Shown one piece after another: positions 49,519 through 58,393 of a stretch of 64,000 nt of DNA. Location of the stretch: contig JAVBPC010000036.1 of NCBI GenBank assembly GCA_031549905.1, positions 1 to 64,000 on the forward strand. The letters are read 5' to 3'. The notes under the pieces are model-generated. The model was given only the letters and a program-made list of their open reading frames with translations. It was not told the DNA's origin and made no database searches. Source of the stretch: Avichristensenella sp031549905 (GTDB lineage: Bacteria > Bacillota > Clostridia > Christensenellales > Aristaeellaceae). The first letter of the stretch is position 1. Each line of letters opens with the position of its first letter. The position numbers and the translations under genes were made by a program.

Positions 49519-50070
49519 ATGTCTGAAATGAATCGCTTTTGTACCCAGAAAGATTTGCCCGAAGGCCGCGAAATATGGCTTGCCGGCGGCTGTTTTTGGG
49601 GCGCGGAAAAATATCTTTCCGGCATTCATGGCGTGCTGCACACCTGCGTTGGGTATGCGGGCGGACGCACGCCGTTTCCAAGCTATGAGCAGGTTTGCAG
49701 CCACACCACCGGCCACGCGGAGGCCGTGCACGTTGTATACGACCCGGCACAGGTATCGCTGCGCCATCTGCTGATGCTGTTCAGCCGCGCCATCGACCCC
49801 ACCAGCGTCAACCGCCAGGGCGGCGATGTGGGCGATCAGTACCGCACCGGAATCTACACCGTGGATGAAGCGGCCGATATGCCTGTGATCCAGGCGGTGC
49901 TTAAGGCGCTTGCGCAGCAGCATGATAAGCCCATCGCCATCGAGGCGGGGCCGCTGACATGTTTCTACCCGGCGGAAGCCTACCACCAGCAATACCTGGA
50001 AAAGAACCCGGGCGGGTACTGCCATATCTCGGATGCGCTTTGCCGGGAGGCGGCGGCCGCAAAGGAATAA
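49519..50070 (+). CDS. msrA: Peptide-methionine (S)-S-oxide reductase
   Basis: A 183-residue MsrA. The catalytic motif GGCFWGAEKYLSGIHGV (Cys at residue 25) is present, with CVGYAGG, SYEQVCSHTTGHAEAVHVVY and DPTSVNRQGGDVGDQYRTGI. It repairs methionine-S-sulfoxide in proteins, with thioredoxin resolving the enzyme. The C-terminal Cys (CHISDALC) may act as resolving residues. The ATG follows AAAGGGGGG. It is a single-gene unit with its own promoter and terminator. Confidence 0.96.
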   Translation: MSEMNRFCTQKDLPEGREIWLAGGCFWGAEKYLSGIHGVLHTCVGYAGGRTPFPSYEQVCSHTTGHAEAVHVVYDPAQVSLRHLLMLFSRAIDPTSVNRQGGDVGDQYRTGIYTVDEAADMPVIQAVLKALAQQHDKPIAIEAGPLTCFYPAEAYHQQYLEKNPGGYCHISDALCREAAAAKE

Positions 50071-50087
50071 TTCAACGCAGAAAAGCA

Positions 50088-50124
50088 AAGCCGCCTTGGT
50101 GAGTTCACCAGGGCGGCTTCTTAT
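50088..50124. terminator. Terminator between msrA and the convergent hypothetical gene
   Basis: AAGCCGCCTTGGTG - AGTT - CACCAGGGCGGCTT followed by CTTATAA; likely works in both directions. Confidence 0.8.
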
Positions 50125-50147
50125 AAATCATTCATCCGCGGATCAGG

Positions 50148-50915
50148 CTACCATTCATTTATTGCATGCAGGGTCGCAATACGGACTTGGGTCAATAGTT
50201 CGCTTGACAGTTGCTCGTATTCCCTATCCAACCCTTTTTCGCGCGCTATGTACGGGGGGCCATCATTCCAGGAACCCATCGCGCCAAAAACATCAGCGGT
50301 GCTAGCTGCCATAAAAAGGTGCTTATTTTTTTCTGGAAGTTCTAGCAGTGTGGCGCTATGAACCGCTTCTGTGCTGGCGACACCTGAAAGGCCGTCAAAA
50401 GCATCCTGAAATATCCGTGCAAAATGATCACACCCGAGCATGCAAGCCAGTTCCCTGATTTGGGATAAAACAGTTTTGAAACTCTCGGTATTATCTGCAA
50501 AACACGGTTTATCTGAAGGCGCGTTTTTCCATTCGTATTCCGTATAAATAGCATCCCATACCTTATTTGCGGGATCAAACTCGTTTCTTGCGGTAAAATA
50601 TGCAGCTTCGTTGCCATAGAAGCATACAATCATGCTCTGCGATGTGTTGGAGAAACCAAGGATGCCCCGATCCTTCGCAGCAATCGGCATGAAGAGCTTG
50701 ATGTCACGCATCCCTTTTCTCAAGCAGTGAGCATACCACGCTTCCACGCTTTCTGCCCTATATGCTTTAGTGGAGAACAGTTTTCTTTCCGGCAAAAAAT
50801 GAAACTCATTTTTTCTCTCATACTGAACCGGGGTGTATGATAGCGCGGTATCTTCCTGCAGTGTTTTTTTTGCCGCCGCCACAATGCGGCATAGACGGTA
50901 AACCTCACCATTCAC
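50148..50915 (-). CDS. Hypothetical protein
   Basis: A 255-residue soluble protein of unknown function. The GTG at 50915 was chosen because AGGTGG sits 8 nt upstream; a GTG at 50933 would add six residues but has no visible site. No signal peptide, membrane segment or known motif was found. Predicted mixed alpha/beta with segments such as HCLRKGMRDIKLFMPIAAKD and FARIFQDAFDGLSGVAST. Its codon use is a little AT-richer than its neighbours. It starts directly after the beta-helix gene on the same strand. Confidence 0.6.
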   Translation of the reverse strand: MNGEVYRLCRIVAAAKKTLQEDTALSYTPVQYERKNEFHFLPERKLFSTKAYRAESVEAWYAHCLRKGMRDIKLFMPIAAKDRGILGFSNTSQSMIVCFYGNEAAYFTARNEFDPANKVWDAIYTEYEWKNAPSDKPCFADNTESFKTVLSQIRELACMLGCDHFARIFQDAFDGLSGVASTEAVHSATLLELPEKNKHLFMAASTADVFGAMGSWNDGPPYIAREKGLDREYEQLSSELLTQVRIATLHAINEW

Positions 50916-50936
50916 TTTGCCAACCACCTTCACTTG

Positions 50937-52865
50937 CTAGAAGAAAACTGTATTGCCCGCAGGCTCCTCCGCCGCATCCGCTTCCTCTGTCACGCCCTCC
51001 CGCATCAAGCCCGCCCGGATCTCAAACGCCACAAACCCCTTTTCCTGCGCCATTTCCACATACCCGGGCAACAGCCGGAAATCCCCTTCTTCCACATCAT
51101 AAAAGGGCGAAAAGCCGGAAAGCATCACATTATCGGTGGCATCGATTTGCTCTTTTCCGTATTTGTTGTATAGCATATCGCCGCTGCCTACCAGTATATT
51201 GCGCATCAGCTTCACCGCACCGCCCTGTGTGCGCGAATCGGAGCTGCCCACCTGCCCCTCTTTGTTATAAGCAAATATGTTGTTAATCACCGTGTTGGAT
51301 ACACCCTTGTGCTGGAAAAATCCCTGTGAAGAGCAGCCCACCACAATGTTCTCCATCACCGTGATGCCGTTGGAGCCTTCATCCAGGTAAATGCCCCAGC
51401 CGCCATACTCGCCCGCCTGCACATTGGTGATCACGTTGCCCGCCACCACGGTGCTTCTTTGCGTGCCCAGCAGATAGATGCCGCCCATATCCGCCAGCAC
51501 CCCGTGGCCGATGTTATCGATGCGGTTGTTGAGGATGCGCAGATTATCCGTGTACTGGTATCCGCTGCCCCACACCCACCCACCGGAAATCGCCGTATAA
51601 TACCCATCCGAAATATCGTTGTGGCTGATCTCGCAATCCCTGGCAAACATGATCAGGATCGCCGGGGCGTTCATAAAATTGCGCCCGTACCCGCGTATCA
51701 CATTGTTCGTAATGGAAAGCCCGTTTACCACGGAGCCGCTTTCGTTGTTGCGGCCGCGCACATACAGCGCCTGCGCACCGATGTTTTCAAACGTGCTGTC
51801 CGTCAGCGTAAAGCCCGTCACGCCGCTTTCTACGCGGATCGCGCCCCCACCCAGCTCCCTGAATGTGCAGGCCGTACAGGTAACATTATTGGCGCTGACG
51901 ACCACAATGGCGCTCACCGCGTCATAGGCAGCCTGCGGAAAATCGATGCCGGAATCGCGCAGCGGGATCGACCAGCCGGTGCGCTCGAAGGTAACCCCCT
52001 CAATGGTGATGTTGTTGCTTCCGTCAATGTACAGCAGCCTTTCCAGCTGGCTGCCATACAGCACGGTGCTTTCCGCCGTCTCTCCCGGCAGCGGGCAGTA
52101 ATAAATGATGCCCGTATCCGCGTTAAACGCCCACTCGCCCGGCTGCATCGGCACGGTCATCACGTTTTCAAAGTAAAAAAGATCGCCCACCTTTACCGTC
52201 ATGGAGGTGCGGCGGTTCAGCGTGATGCGGCCCGTCGTCGCGTCGTACTGGCGCACACCGGTCAGCTCATCTTTCCACAGGTGCGGCATGCGAAGGCGCG
52301 CCCCCATCAGCGATGACGGCAGCAGCTGCGGATCGGTCGTGAACGCGCGGTACTGCGCCTGGGTGGCGTTGTCGGGGTCGGTCGCGTCCTTTTTTTCCGC
52401 CTTTGTTACCGAAAGCATGCCATCTTTGGGCCAGCGGGCGCTTTGCAGCACACCGTTTGGGCCGAACAGCATTTGCAAGGATTGCGCATCCGTTTGTAGG
52501 GAAAACACCGTTTCCCCGAACTGTTCCGTCTCCCGCCAACCGGTCAGTTTAGCCGCGGCGGATATCACCGGCGTTTGCCCCGGCAACGCGCGGATGGCCA
52601 GCGGTTTCCGGTCGCGGTAGCTGATGGAGATCGGCTCAATCAGCGCGTATGTCCCGCCGGAAAGCCAGATCGTCGCGTCATCGCGGCTTTCATCCTTGCG
52701 GGCAGCAACTATCGCCGCCTGAATCGTTTGAAGCGGCGCCTCCCGGGTACCGGGGTTTTCATCGGAACCATCCGGCGACACATACAGCGACAGCGAAGCG
52801 GCCCCCGCAATTGTAACCGGAAACAGCGCCGCCACAAGCAGCGCAATAAAGAACCATTTTTTCAT
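50937..52865 (-). CDS. Secreted right-handed parallel beta-helix protein (pectate-lyase-like fold)
   Basis: A 642-residue exported protein. The ATG at 52865 follows AAGGATGTGTG and starts a signal peptide (ending AGAA). The first part (about 25-75) reads LYVSPDGSDENPGTREAPLQ and continues TIQAAI, the usual N-cap of DUF1565/pectate-lyase-like proteins. From about residue 290 to 600 are many short beta-helix coils with repeated N/V/I patterns (NNITIEGVTFERTGW, NGLSITNNVIRGYG, NLRILNNRIDNIGHG). Such proteins bind or cleave polysaccharides; catalytic residues cannot be assigned. The COG2426 gene is immediately upstream, 11 nt from the start. Confidence 0.88.
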   Translation of the reverse strand: MKKWFFIALLVAALFPVTIAGAASLSLYVSPDGSDENPGTREAPLQTIQAAIVAARKDESRDDATIWLSGGTYALIEPISISYRDRKPLAIRALPGQTPVISAAAKLTGWRETEQFGETVFSLQTDAQSLQMLFGPNGVLQSARWPKDGMLSVTKAEKKDATDPDNATQAQYRAFTTDPQLLPSSLMGARLRMPHLWKDELTGVRQYDATTGRITLNRRTSMTVKVGDLFYFENVMTVPMQPGEWAFNADTGIIYYCPLPGETAESTVLYGSQLERLLYIDGSNNITIEGVTFERTGWSIPLRDSGIDFPQAAYDAVSAIVVVSANNVTCTACTFRELGGGAIRVESGVTGFTLTDSTFENIGAQALYVRGRNNESGSVVNGLSITNNVIRGYGRNFMNAPAILIMFARDCEISHNDISDGYYTAISGGWVWGSGYQYTDNLRILNNRIDNIGHGVLADMGGIYLLGTQRSTVVAGNVITNVQAGEYGGWGIYLDEGSNGITVMENIVVGCSSQGFFQHKGVSNTVINNIFAYNKEGQVGSSDSRTQGGAVKLMRNILVGSGDMLYNKYGKEQIDATDNVMLSGFSPFYDVEEGDFRLLPGYVEMAQEKGFVAFEIRAGLMREGVTEEADAAEEPAGNTVFF

Positions 52866-52876
52866 CACACATCCTT

Positions 52877-53347
52877 CTATGAAAACAGCGCACCTATTCC
52901 ATAGCTCACCGCACAAACGACCAGCCCAGCAATCACCACGCCAAGAAAAATGGCGGGAAAGGCCAGCTTCCATTTTTTCATGTGCAGCATCGACGCAATC
53001 AGCGCGCCCGTCCACGCGCCGGTGCCGGGCAGCGGGATCGCAACAAACACCATCAGGCCCAGCGCTTCTCCGTATTTTTTCACGGAACCTGTGTTTTTCT
53101 TAGCGCGCCCTTCAAAGTAATCCACAATCTTTACGAAGAACGGGCCCCAGTTCCGCATCCAGCCAAACACTTTTTCCACCAACAACAAGACGAATGGAAT
53201 GGGAAACATATTCCCAATGATTGCCACAAGCAGCGTGGGGAGCAGCGGCAGCCCCATCGCAAGCCCTACCGGAATCGCGCCGCGCAGCTCAATCACCGGC
53301 ACCATCGAAATCACAGCCACATACGCAAACTTTGCCAAGTTACTCAA
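52877..53347 (-). CDS. COG2426 small multidrug-export-type membrane protein
   Basis: A 156-residue membrane protein with about four helices, matching the COG2426 family: ISMVPVIELRGAIPVGLAMG at the N-terminus, IGNMFPIPFVLLLVEKV, and FVAIPLPGTGAWTGALIAS. The two P-x-x-(E/G)-x-R-G / P-x-P-G-T-G segments are the signature re-entrant elements shared with DedA-like folds. It is annotated as a small multidrug exporter, but the function is not proven. A TTG start at 53347 has AAGGAGA 7 nt upstream; no ATG fits. Confidence 0.87.
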   Translation of the reverse strand: MSNLAKFAYVAVISMVPVIELRGAIPVGLAMGLPLLPTLLVAIIGNMFPIPFVLLLVEKVFGWMRNWGPFFVKIVDYFEGRAKKNTGSVKKYGEALGLMVFVAIPLPGTGAWTGALIASMLHMKKWKLAFPAIFLGVVIAGLVVCAVSYGIGALFS

Positions 53348-53385
53348 AGCGGTTCTCCTTATCGTGTCTTATGTGCCCCACGGCA

Positions 53386-54525
53386 TCAGTCGTAAAGGCG
53401 AAACGCCTTTGCCCGCTCGGCAAACGCCCGCACCTTCACGGCATTGGCGGCTAGCAGCGTGCGCGCATCCACCCCCAGGCGGTATGCGTCCGTGCCAAGC
53501 AGGCTGTCAATGGAATACCGGGCATCCCAGCGGATAAATTCGAACTGGTCAGGGTGCAGGGCGCGAACCGTATCCATCAGCAGCAGCCCGCCCAGCACGG
53601 GGTCCATCGCCTCCCGGTCAGTCACATGCATCTGCACGCCGTGGCACAGCACCCCCTGGTGCTTGGAAAACGCCGGCGTAAAGCTGACCCGGCGGAAATG
53701 CAGCCCCGGCAGGTGAAGGAGGTTCATTCTTTTTTCCAGCTCAGGCGCGTTCACCCACGGCGCGCCGATCCATTCGAAGGGCATGGTGGTGCCGCGCCCC
53801 TCGGATAGGTTGCTGCCCTCAAACACGCAGGTGCCGATATAGCACAGCGCCGCGTGCAGCGTCGCGCAGTTGGGCGAGGGCGCAACCCACGGCGTATCGG
53901 TATCATCCAGATAGAAATGCCGCTGGTAGCCTTCCAGTGGGATCACGGTCAGGTCAACATCAAGCTTCAGGTGATCCTTCGCGTAAAGCGCGTACTCCCC
54001 AATCGTCAGCCCTGTGCGCGAGGGCAGCCCGTACCGCCCCACAAACGTGGAAAACGCGCTGTCCAGCACCGTGCCGCCGGTTTTGTGCGCGCCGGTGGGG
54101 TTCAGCCTGTCCAGCACCACCACGGGCTTTCCGCGCCGGGCGCATTCCTCCATCGCGTAAGACAAGGAATACAGATAGGTGTAGAAGCGCACGCCGACAT
54201 CCTGCATATCAAACAGAAACACATCGAACTGGTCGATCATCTCATCCGTCAGGCGGTGGCCGCCGCGGTAGGTGCTGTATACCGGCACGCCGGTTTCGGC
54301 GTCTGTCATCGAATCAAAATGCTCGCCCGCCTGCAGTTCCCCCCGGATGCCGTGCTCGCAGGCAAACAGCGCCGTTAGGTTGTGGCGGCCGCGCACCACA
54401 TCCACAGCGCTGATAAAATCATGCGTGATGCCAGTCGGGTTCGTCATCAGGCCCACCCTGCGCCCGCTCAGCAGCTTGTCCGCCTCAGAAATCCTGTCCA
54501 GCCCACAGGCTACCCGTGCCTTCAT
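53386..54525 (-). CDS. DUF1343 family protein, NamZ-like exo-beta-N-acetylmuramidase
   Basis: A 379-residue protein matching DUF1343 (GH171) throughout: RRVGLMTNPTGITHDFISAV, FACEHGIRGELQAGEHFDSM, FDMQDVGVRFYTYLYSLSYA (family core), VVLDRLNPTGA and SNLSEGRGTTMPFEWIGAPW. The characterised member NamZ (Bacillus YbbC) releases N-acetylmuramic acid from the non-reducing end of wall fragments. No signal peptide is seen, so here it would work inside the cell on imported muropeptides, or be exported by an unknown route. The ATG follows GGAGGCGAGCCGG. Confidence 0.9.
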   Translation of the reverse strand: MKARVACGLDRISEADKLLSGRRVGLMTNPTGITHDFISAVDVVRGRHNLTALFACEHGIRGELQAGEHFDSMTDAETGVPVYSTYRGGHRLTDEMIDQFDVFLFDMQDVGVRFYTYLYSLSYAMEECARRGKPVVVLDRLNPTGAHKTGGTVLDSAFSTFVGRYGLPSRTGLTIGEYALYAKDHLKLDVDLTVIPLEGYQRHFYLDDTDTPWVAPSPNCATLHAALCYIGTCVFEGSNLSEGRGTTMPFEWIGAPWVNAPELEKRMNLLHLPGLHFRRVSFTPAFSKHQGVLCHGVQMHVTDREAMDPVLGGLLLMDTVRALHPDQFEFIRWDARYSIDSLLGTDAYRLGVDARTLLAANAVKVRAFAERAKAFRLYD

Positions 54526-54596
54526 CCGGCTCGCCTCCTAAAAGGATACTGCCTGGAGTATACTGGAAGGCACGGGCAGTGTCAACGTTAATAACC

Positions 54597-55205
54597 CTAC
54601 AACGCGGCGGCTTCGCCTTTCGCGCGCTTTCGCCGCTTGATGAATGTTACCGCCACCGTTGTCCCCGTCACGGCGATTGGCACCAGCCACAGGTATTGCT
54701 GCACCTGCGCCATCAACCCCGCCATGAACAGGTAGTACCCCGACAGCAGCAACAGCGTGTTCCATACGATGATGCCCATCGATGAGTACAGCAAAAACGC
54801 GCCAAGCGGCTGCCCGCCAAGCCCCGCCGCAAACGAAATCCATGTGCGGAACACCGGAATCACCCTGGCCAGCATCACCGAAAGGCCGCCCATGGAGCGC
54901 TGCCAATCGCTTGTTCTATCCAGCGTGGACAGCGCCCTGGGGAAGCGCTTCAGCAGCTTCTCCATCAAGGGGCGCCCGCCCAGCGCGCCAAGCAGATAGC
55001 ACACCGTGGACCCCACAAGCCCCGCCAGCACCGTCACAAACACCACCAGCGGCAGCGGCAGCCCGGCCGCGGCAGCCGCCATCCCGGAAAGCGGCAGAAC
55101 CGCCTCGCTGGGCAGCGGAAAACATGCGTACTCCAGCGCTACCACCGCAAATATGCCCACCAGCCCGTACTGTTCCAGCGCGGCTGTCGCCCATGCCAAA
55201 TCCAA
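54597..55205 (-). CDS. DedA family membrane protein
   Basis: About 202 residues with four to five hydrophobic helices. Hallmarks are VVALEYACFPLPSEAVLPLS, the GSTVCYLLGALGGRPLMEKL segment and the R-x4-R-T-x-I-x-F-x-A-G-L motif (VIPVFRTWISFAAGLGG). DedA proteins move or scramble lipids such as undecaprenyl phosphate and phosphatidylethanolamine. The start is uncertain: no ATG fits and the N-terminus overlaps the terminator of the upstream gene. TTG codons at 55205 and 55199, just after the GGGGGG-TGG of the hairpin arm, are the best candidates. Confidence 0.85.
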   Translation of the reverse strand: MDLAWATAALEQYGLVGIFAVVALEYACFPLPSEAVLPLSGMAAAAAGLPLPLVVFVTVLAGLVGSTVCYLLGALGGRPLMEKLLKRFPRALSTLDRTSDWQRSMGGLSVMLARVIPVFRTWISFAAGLGGQPLGAFLLYSSMGIIVWNTLLLLSGYYLFMAGLMAQVQQYLWLVPIAVTGTTVAVTFIKRRKRAKGEAAAL

Positions 55206-55243
55206 AAAACCACCCCCCGGCAAACGGTATGCGGGGGGCGGTG
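55204..55243 (-). terminator. Terminator of the ygfK-xdh-mocA operon, touching the DedA start
   Basis: Minus strand CACCGCCCCCCGCA - TACCGT - TTGCCGGGGGGTG followed by GTTTTTT. The G-rich 3' arm and T-run lie exactly where the DedA ribosome binding site and start codon are expected. Confidence 0.75.
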
Positions 55244-55259
55244 TCAAGATGCTTCCTGA

Positions 55260-55841
55260 CTATTCTGTCAAATTGGATAAATCCTCTTTCGTGTCCACAT
55301 CCATCATTTCGCGGGCATCCGCAGCCTCCACCAGCGCGATCCTGTCCGGGTACTTGCGCAGCACCGCGCGGCCCGTTTCTTCCGGCGCAAGGGCCAGCAG
55401 CTCGGCAAAGCTCTCCCCCGGGAACAGCACGGGGTTGCCGCGCTTGCCCTGCCACGCCAGCGCGGTAAACTTGCCCGGTTCGTGCGCGGCCAATATTTTT
55501 TCGATGCTTTCCTGTCGCAAAAACGGCTGATCCGCCACAAGGAACAGCGTGGCATCCAGCCCCCGCATTGCCTGCGTGCCCAGCACAATGCTGCTCCCCT
55601 GCCCCCTTTCGGGGCGCGTGTTGAATACGCACGCGTAGCCCGCCTGCCTTGCAAGCTCGGCAACCGTTTCATCCGATACGACGGCCACCGCCCGCGCAAA
55701 CAGCGATGCGGGCGCGGCATTCAGCACCCACCGTATCAGCGGCCTGCCCTTAATCCGCGCCAGCAGCTTGTTCTCGCCAAAGCGGGATGCAGTGCCCGCC
55801 GCCATCAGCACGCAGCCGATGTTCATATCCTTCGGCATCAT
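55260..55841 (-). CDS. mocA: MobA/MocA-like nucleotidyltransferase (molybdenum cofactor cytidylyltransferase type)
   Basis: A 193-residue nucleotidyltransferase with the MobA-like NTP-binding loop VLMAAGTASRFGENKLLARI, then LFLVADQPFLR (metal-binding D, D-Q-P typical of MocA rather than M-P of MobA) and GKRGNPVLFPGE. MocA adds CMP to molybdopterin to make the cofactor of the xanthine dehydrogenase family. The ATG at 55841 overlaps the stop of the xanthine dehydrogenase gene (ATGA), so its product is made along with its client enzyme. A terminator follows. Confidence 0.88.
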   Translation of the reverse strand: MMPKDMNIGCVLMAAGTASRFGENKLLARIKGRPLIRWVLNAAPASLFARAVAVVSDETVAELARQAGYACVFNTRPERGQGSSIVLGTQAMRGLDATLFLVADQPFLRQESIEKILAAHEPGKFTALAWQGKRGNPVLFPGESFAELLALAPEETGRAVLRKYPDRIALVEAADAREMMDVDTKEDLSNLTE

Positions 55842-58393
55842 TTCCTCCGGCTGTACGGCGTATCCGCAAGCGGCAGTTTCGTGCGGAATACTTTATCCCG
55901 GTTGTAATAGGCCAGCTGCACCGCCGGCGCGGTCGGGATGGAGCATATCTCCCCCACGCCCTTCGCGCCAAACGCGCGGTCGTCTTTGTTTTTTTCAACA
56001 ATGATGGTTTCCACCGGCGGCACATCCGTGGCGCGCAGCAGCCCCAGCGTGCCGAACTTCGCCGTGGGAACGCCCTCCGCCACCGGGAAATCCTCCGTCA
56101 GCGCGTAGCCAAGGCTCATCACTACGCCGCCCTCGATCTGGCCGGTCAAGCTCTTCGGGTTGATGGCGCGGCCCACATCGTGCGCGGCCACGCAGCGCGC
56201 CACGCGTCCGTCTCCGTCCAGCTCGATCACATGGGTGGCGTACCCGTAGTTCACATGGCTGATGGGGTTTTCTTTATCCGCGCCAAGGGGGTCGGTGACA
56301 AAGGTAAACTCGCCGCCAAAGGATTCGCCTTCCAGCTGCGCAAGCGTCTTTTCCGTCAGCGACGCTTTCAGCAGCACCGCCGCGCGGCGGGCCGCCTCGC
56401 CGGTAAACACCGTTTGGCGCGACGCCGTGGTGTTGCCGGAGTTGGGCGCAAGGCGTGTATCCGGCGCTTCGTGCACCAGCAGCGCGGGGGGCAGGTGCGT
56501 CGTCTCCGCAACGATCTGCGTGACCACCGTGCCAAGCCCCTGCCCGATGCACGCGGCGCTGGTATGGATGTGCACCTTGCCGCCTTTCACTTCCAGGCGG
56601 CAGCGGCCCGTGTCGGGCACGCCCACGCCAAGCCCCGCGTTCTTCATTGCGCAGGCGATGCCCGCCTTGGGGTTCTTTTCCATGATGGGCCGCACAGCCT
56701 CCAGCGTTTCCACCAGGCCGGTGGATTCATCCGCGACCTGCCCATTGGGCAGCACCTGCCCCGGACGGATGGCGTTCCTGCAGCGCATCTCAAAGGGGGT
56801 TATGCCAACTTTTTCCGCCAGTAGGTTCAGGTTGCATTCGGTGGCAAAGCAGCTTTGCACCACGCCGAATCCGCGGTACGCACCCGCGGGCGGGTTGTTC
56901 GTGTACGCCGCACGGCCAACGATTTCGATGTTGTGATAGTTGTACGGCCCGGCGGCGTGCGTGCACGCGCGCTGCAGCACCGGCCCGCCCAGCGACGCGT
57001 ACGCACCGGTATCCGACAGTATTTCCGCCTTCATCGCAGTCAGGATGCCGTTTTCATCACAGGCGTGGGTCACGGTCATCTCCATCGGATGGCGCTTGGG
57101 GTGCACCAGCAGGCTATCCTGCCGGGACAGCGTCACCTTGACCGGGCGGCCCGTCAGGCAGGCAGCCAGCGCCGCGTGGTGCTGCACGCTCATGTCCTCT
57201 TTGCCGCCAAACCCGCCGCCGACCATCATCGCCGTCACGCGCACCTTTTCATCTGGAAGGCCCAGCAGCCGCGCGCATTCCTTGCGCGTTTGGTAGATGC
57301 CCTGATCGCCCGAATACACGCGCACGCCCCCATCTTCCGGCAGCGCGACGGCCGTTTCCGGCTCCAGGAACGCGTGCTCGGTGAAAGGCGTGCTGTAATG
57401 CTGCGTAACGACATGGGCGGATGCCGCAATGGCCCTGTCCGCATCGCCGCGCTTTAAGTGTTCCTGCGCAAGCAGGTTGCCGGTTTCGTGAATCTTCGGC
57501 GCGCCTTCGGACAGCGCGGCCATGGGGCTTGTCATCGGCGTAAGCGGTTCATATCCGATGACGACGACCTGCTTTCCGGCGGCAAGCGCTTCCTTCGTTT
57601 CCGCCACAACCAGGCAAATCGCATCGCCCACATAGCGGGTGATGTCGCCCACCTGGATCAGCGCATCCCAGTCCTGGCGCAGATGGCCGATCTTGCGCTC
57701 ACCGGGGATATCCTCCGCCGCGATCACGGCAATCACGCCCGGCACGGCAAGCGCCGCACCCTTGTCAATGGATAGCACCCTTGCGCGCGGATAACGGCTG
57801 CGCACGGCGGAGGCGTACGCCATCCCCGGCAGCAGCAGGTCATCCGCATACTTCGCGGTACCAAGCGTTTTTGCGGCGGCATCCACCCGGCGAAGGCTCT
57901 GCCCCACCAGGCCGCTTTCATCCGCCTGAACAGGTTTGGTGTTGTTTTGAAACATGGATGCCGCCAGCAGCACCGCATCCTCAATCTTCTGATAGCCGGT
58001 GCAGCGGCAGATGTTGCCGCGCAGCGCCTTCTTCACATCGGCGCGGGTGGGGGCGGAATTGACATCCAGCAGCGCCTTTGCGCTGATGACCATGCCGGGG
58101 ATGCAAAATCCGCACTGCACCGCGCCCGCCTCTGCAAACGCGTGCGCAAACACGCGCTGTTCGCACTCAGTGAGGCCCTCCACCGTGGTCACGGTTTTCC
58201 CTTCCAGCTTTCCCAGCGTGAACAGGCAGGCGCGGGCAGCTTTGCCATCCACCAGCACCATGCACGCGCCGCACGCGCCCTCGGAGCAGCCGTCCTTGGC
58301 GCTGGTCAGCCGCATGGTATCCCTTAAAAACGGAAGGAGGCGCGCCTCGGCACTTCCCGTGACGGGCGCGCCATTGATGATCAGCGTAGCCAT
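55838..58393 (-). CDS. xdh: Selenium-dependent-type xanthine dehydrogenase (fused 2Fe-2S and molybdopterin subunits)
   Basis: An 851-residue molybdenum hydroxylase. Residues 1-160 hold two 2Fe-2S clusters (Cys 36, 41, 44, 56 and Cys 94, 97, 129, 131). The rest is the molybdopterin domain (GQSLRRVDAAAKTLGTAKYA, GGGFGGKEDMSVQHHAALAA, AYRGFGVVQ, and the catalytic Glu in GAKGVGEICS). There is no FAD domain or separate FAD subunit, so electrons probably pass to YgfK, whose gene overlaps by 13 nt. The fused layout with ygfK and mocA matches XdhD-type enzymes of selenium-linked purine catabolism. No in-frame TGA is present: selenium would be a bound cofactor, not selenocysteine. Start ATG after GGAGGAC. 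Confidence 0.9.
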   Translation of the reverse strand: MATLIINGAPVTGSAEARLLPFLRDTMRLTSAKDGCSEGACGACMVLVDGKAARACLFTLGKLEGKTVTTVEGLTECEQRVFAHAFAEAGAVQCGFCIPGMVISAKALLDVNSAPTRADVKKALRGNICRCTGYQKIEDAVLLAASMFQNNTKPVQADESGLVGQSLRRVDAAAKTLGTAKYADDLLLPGMAYASAVRSRYPRARVLSIDKGAALAVPGVIAVIAAEDIPGERKIGHLRQDWDALIQVGDITRYVGDAICLVVAETKEALAAGKQVVVIGYEPLTPMTSPMAALSEGAPKIHETGNLLAQEHLKRGDADRAIAASAHVVTQHYSTPFTEHAFLEPETAVALPEDGGVRVYSGDQGIYQTRKECARLLGLPDEKVRVTAMMVGGGFGGKEDMSVQHHAALAACLTGRPVKVTLSRQDSLLVHPKRHPMEMTVTHACDENGILTAMKAEILSDTGAYASLGGPVLQRACTHAAGPYNYHNIEIVGRAAYTNNPPAGAYRGFGVVQSCFATECNLNLLAEKVGITPFEMRCRNAIRPGQVLPNGQVADESTGLVETLEAVRPIMEKNPKAGIACAMKNAGLGVGVPDTGRCRLEVKGGKVHIHTSAACIGQGLGTVVTQIVAETTHLPPALLVHEAPDTRLAPNSGNTTASRQTVFTGEAARRAAVLLKASLTEKTLAQLEGESFGGEFTFVTDPLGADKENPISHVNYGYATHVIELDGDGRVARCVAAHDVGRAINPKSLTGQIEGGVVMSLGYALTEDFPVAEGVPTAKFGTLGLLRATDVPPVETIIVEKNKDDRAFGAKGVGEICSIPTAPAVQLAYYNRDKVFRTKLPLADTPYSRRK

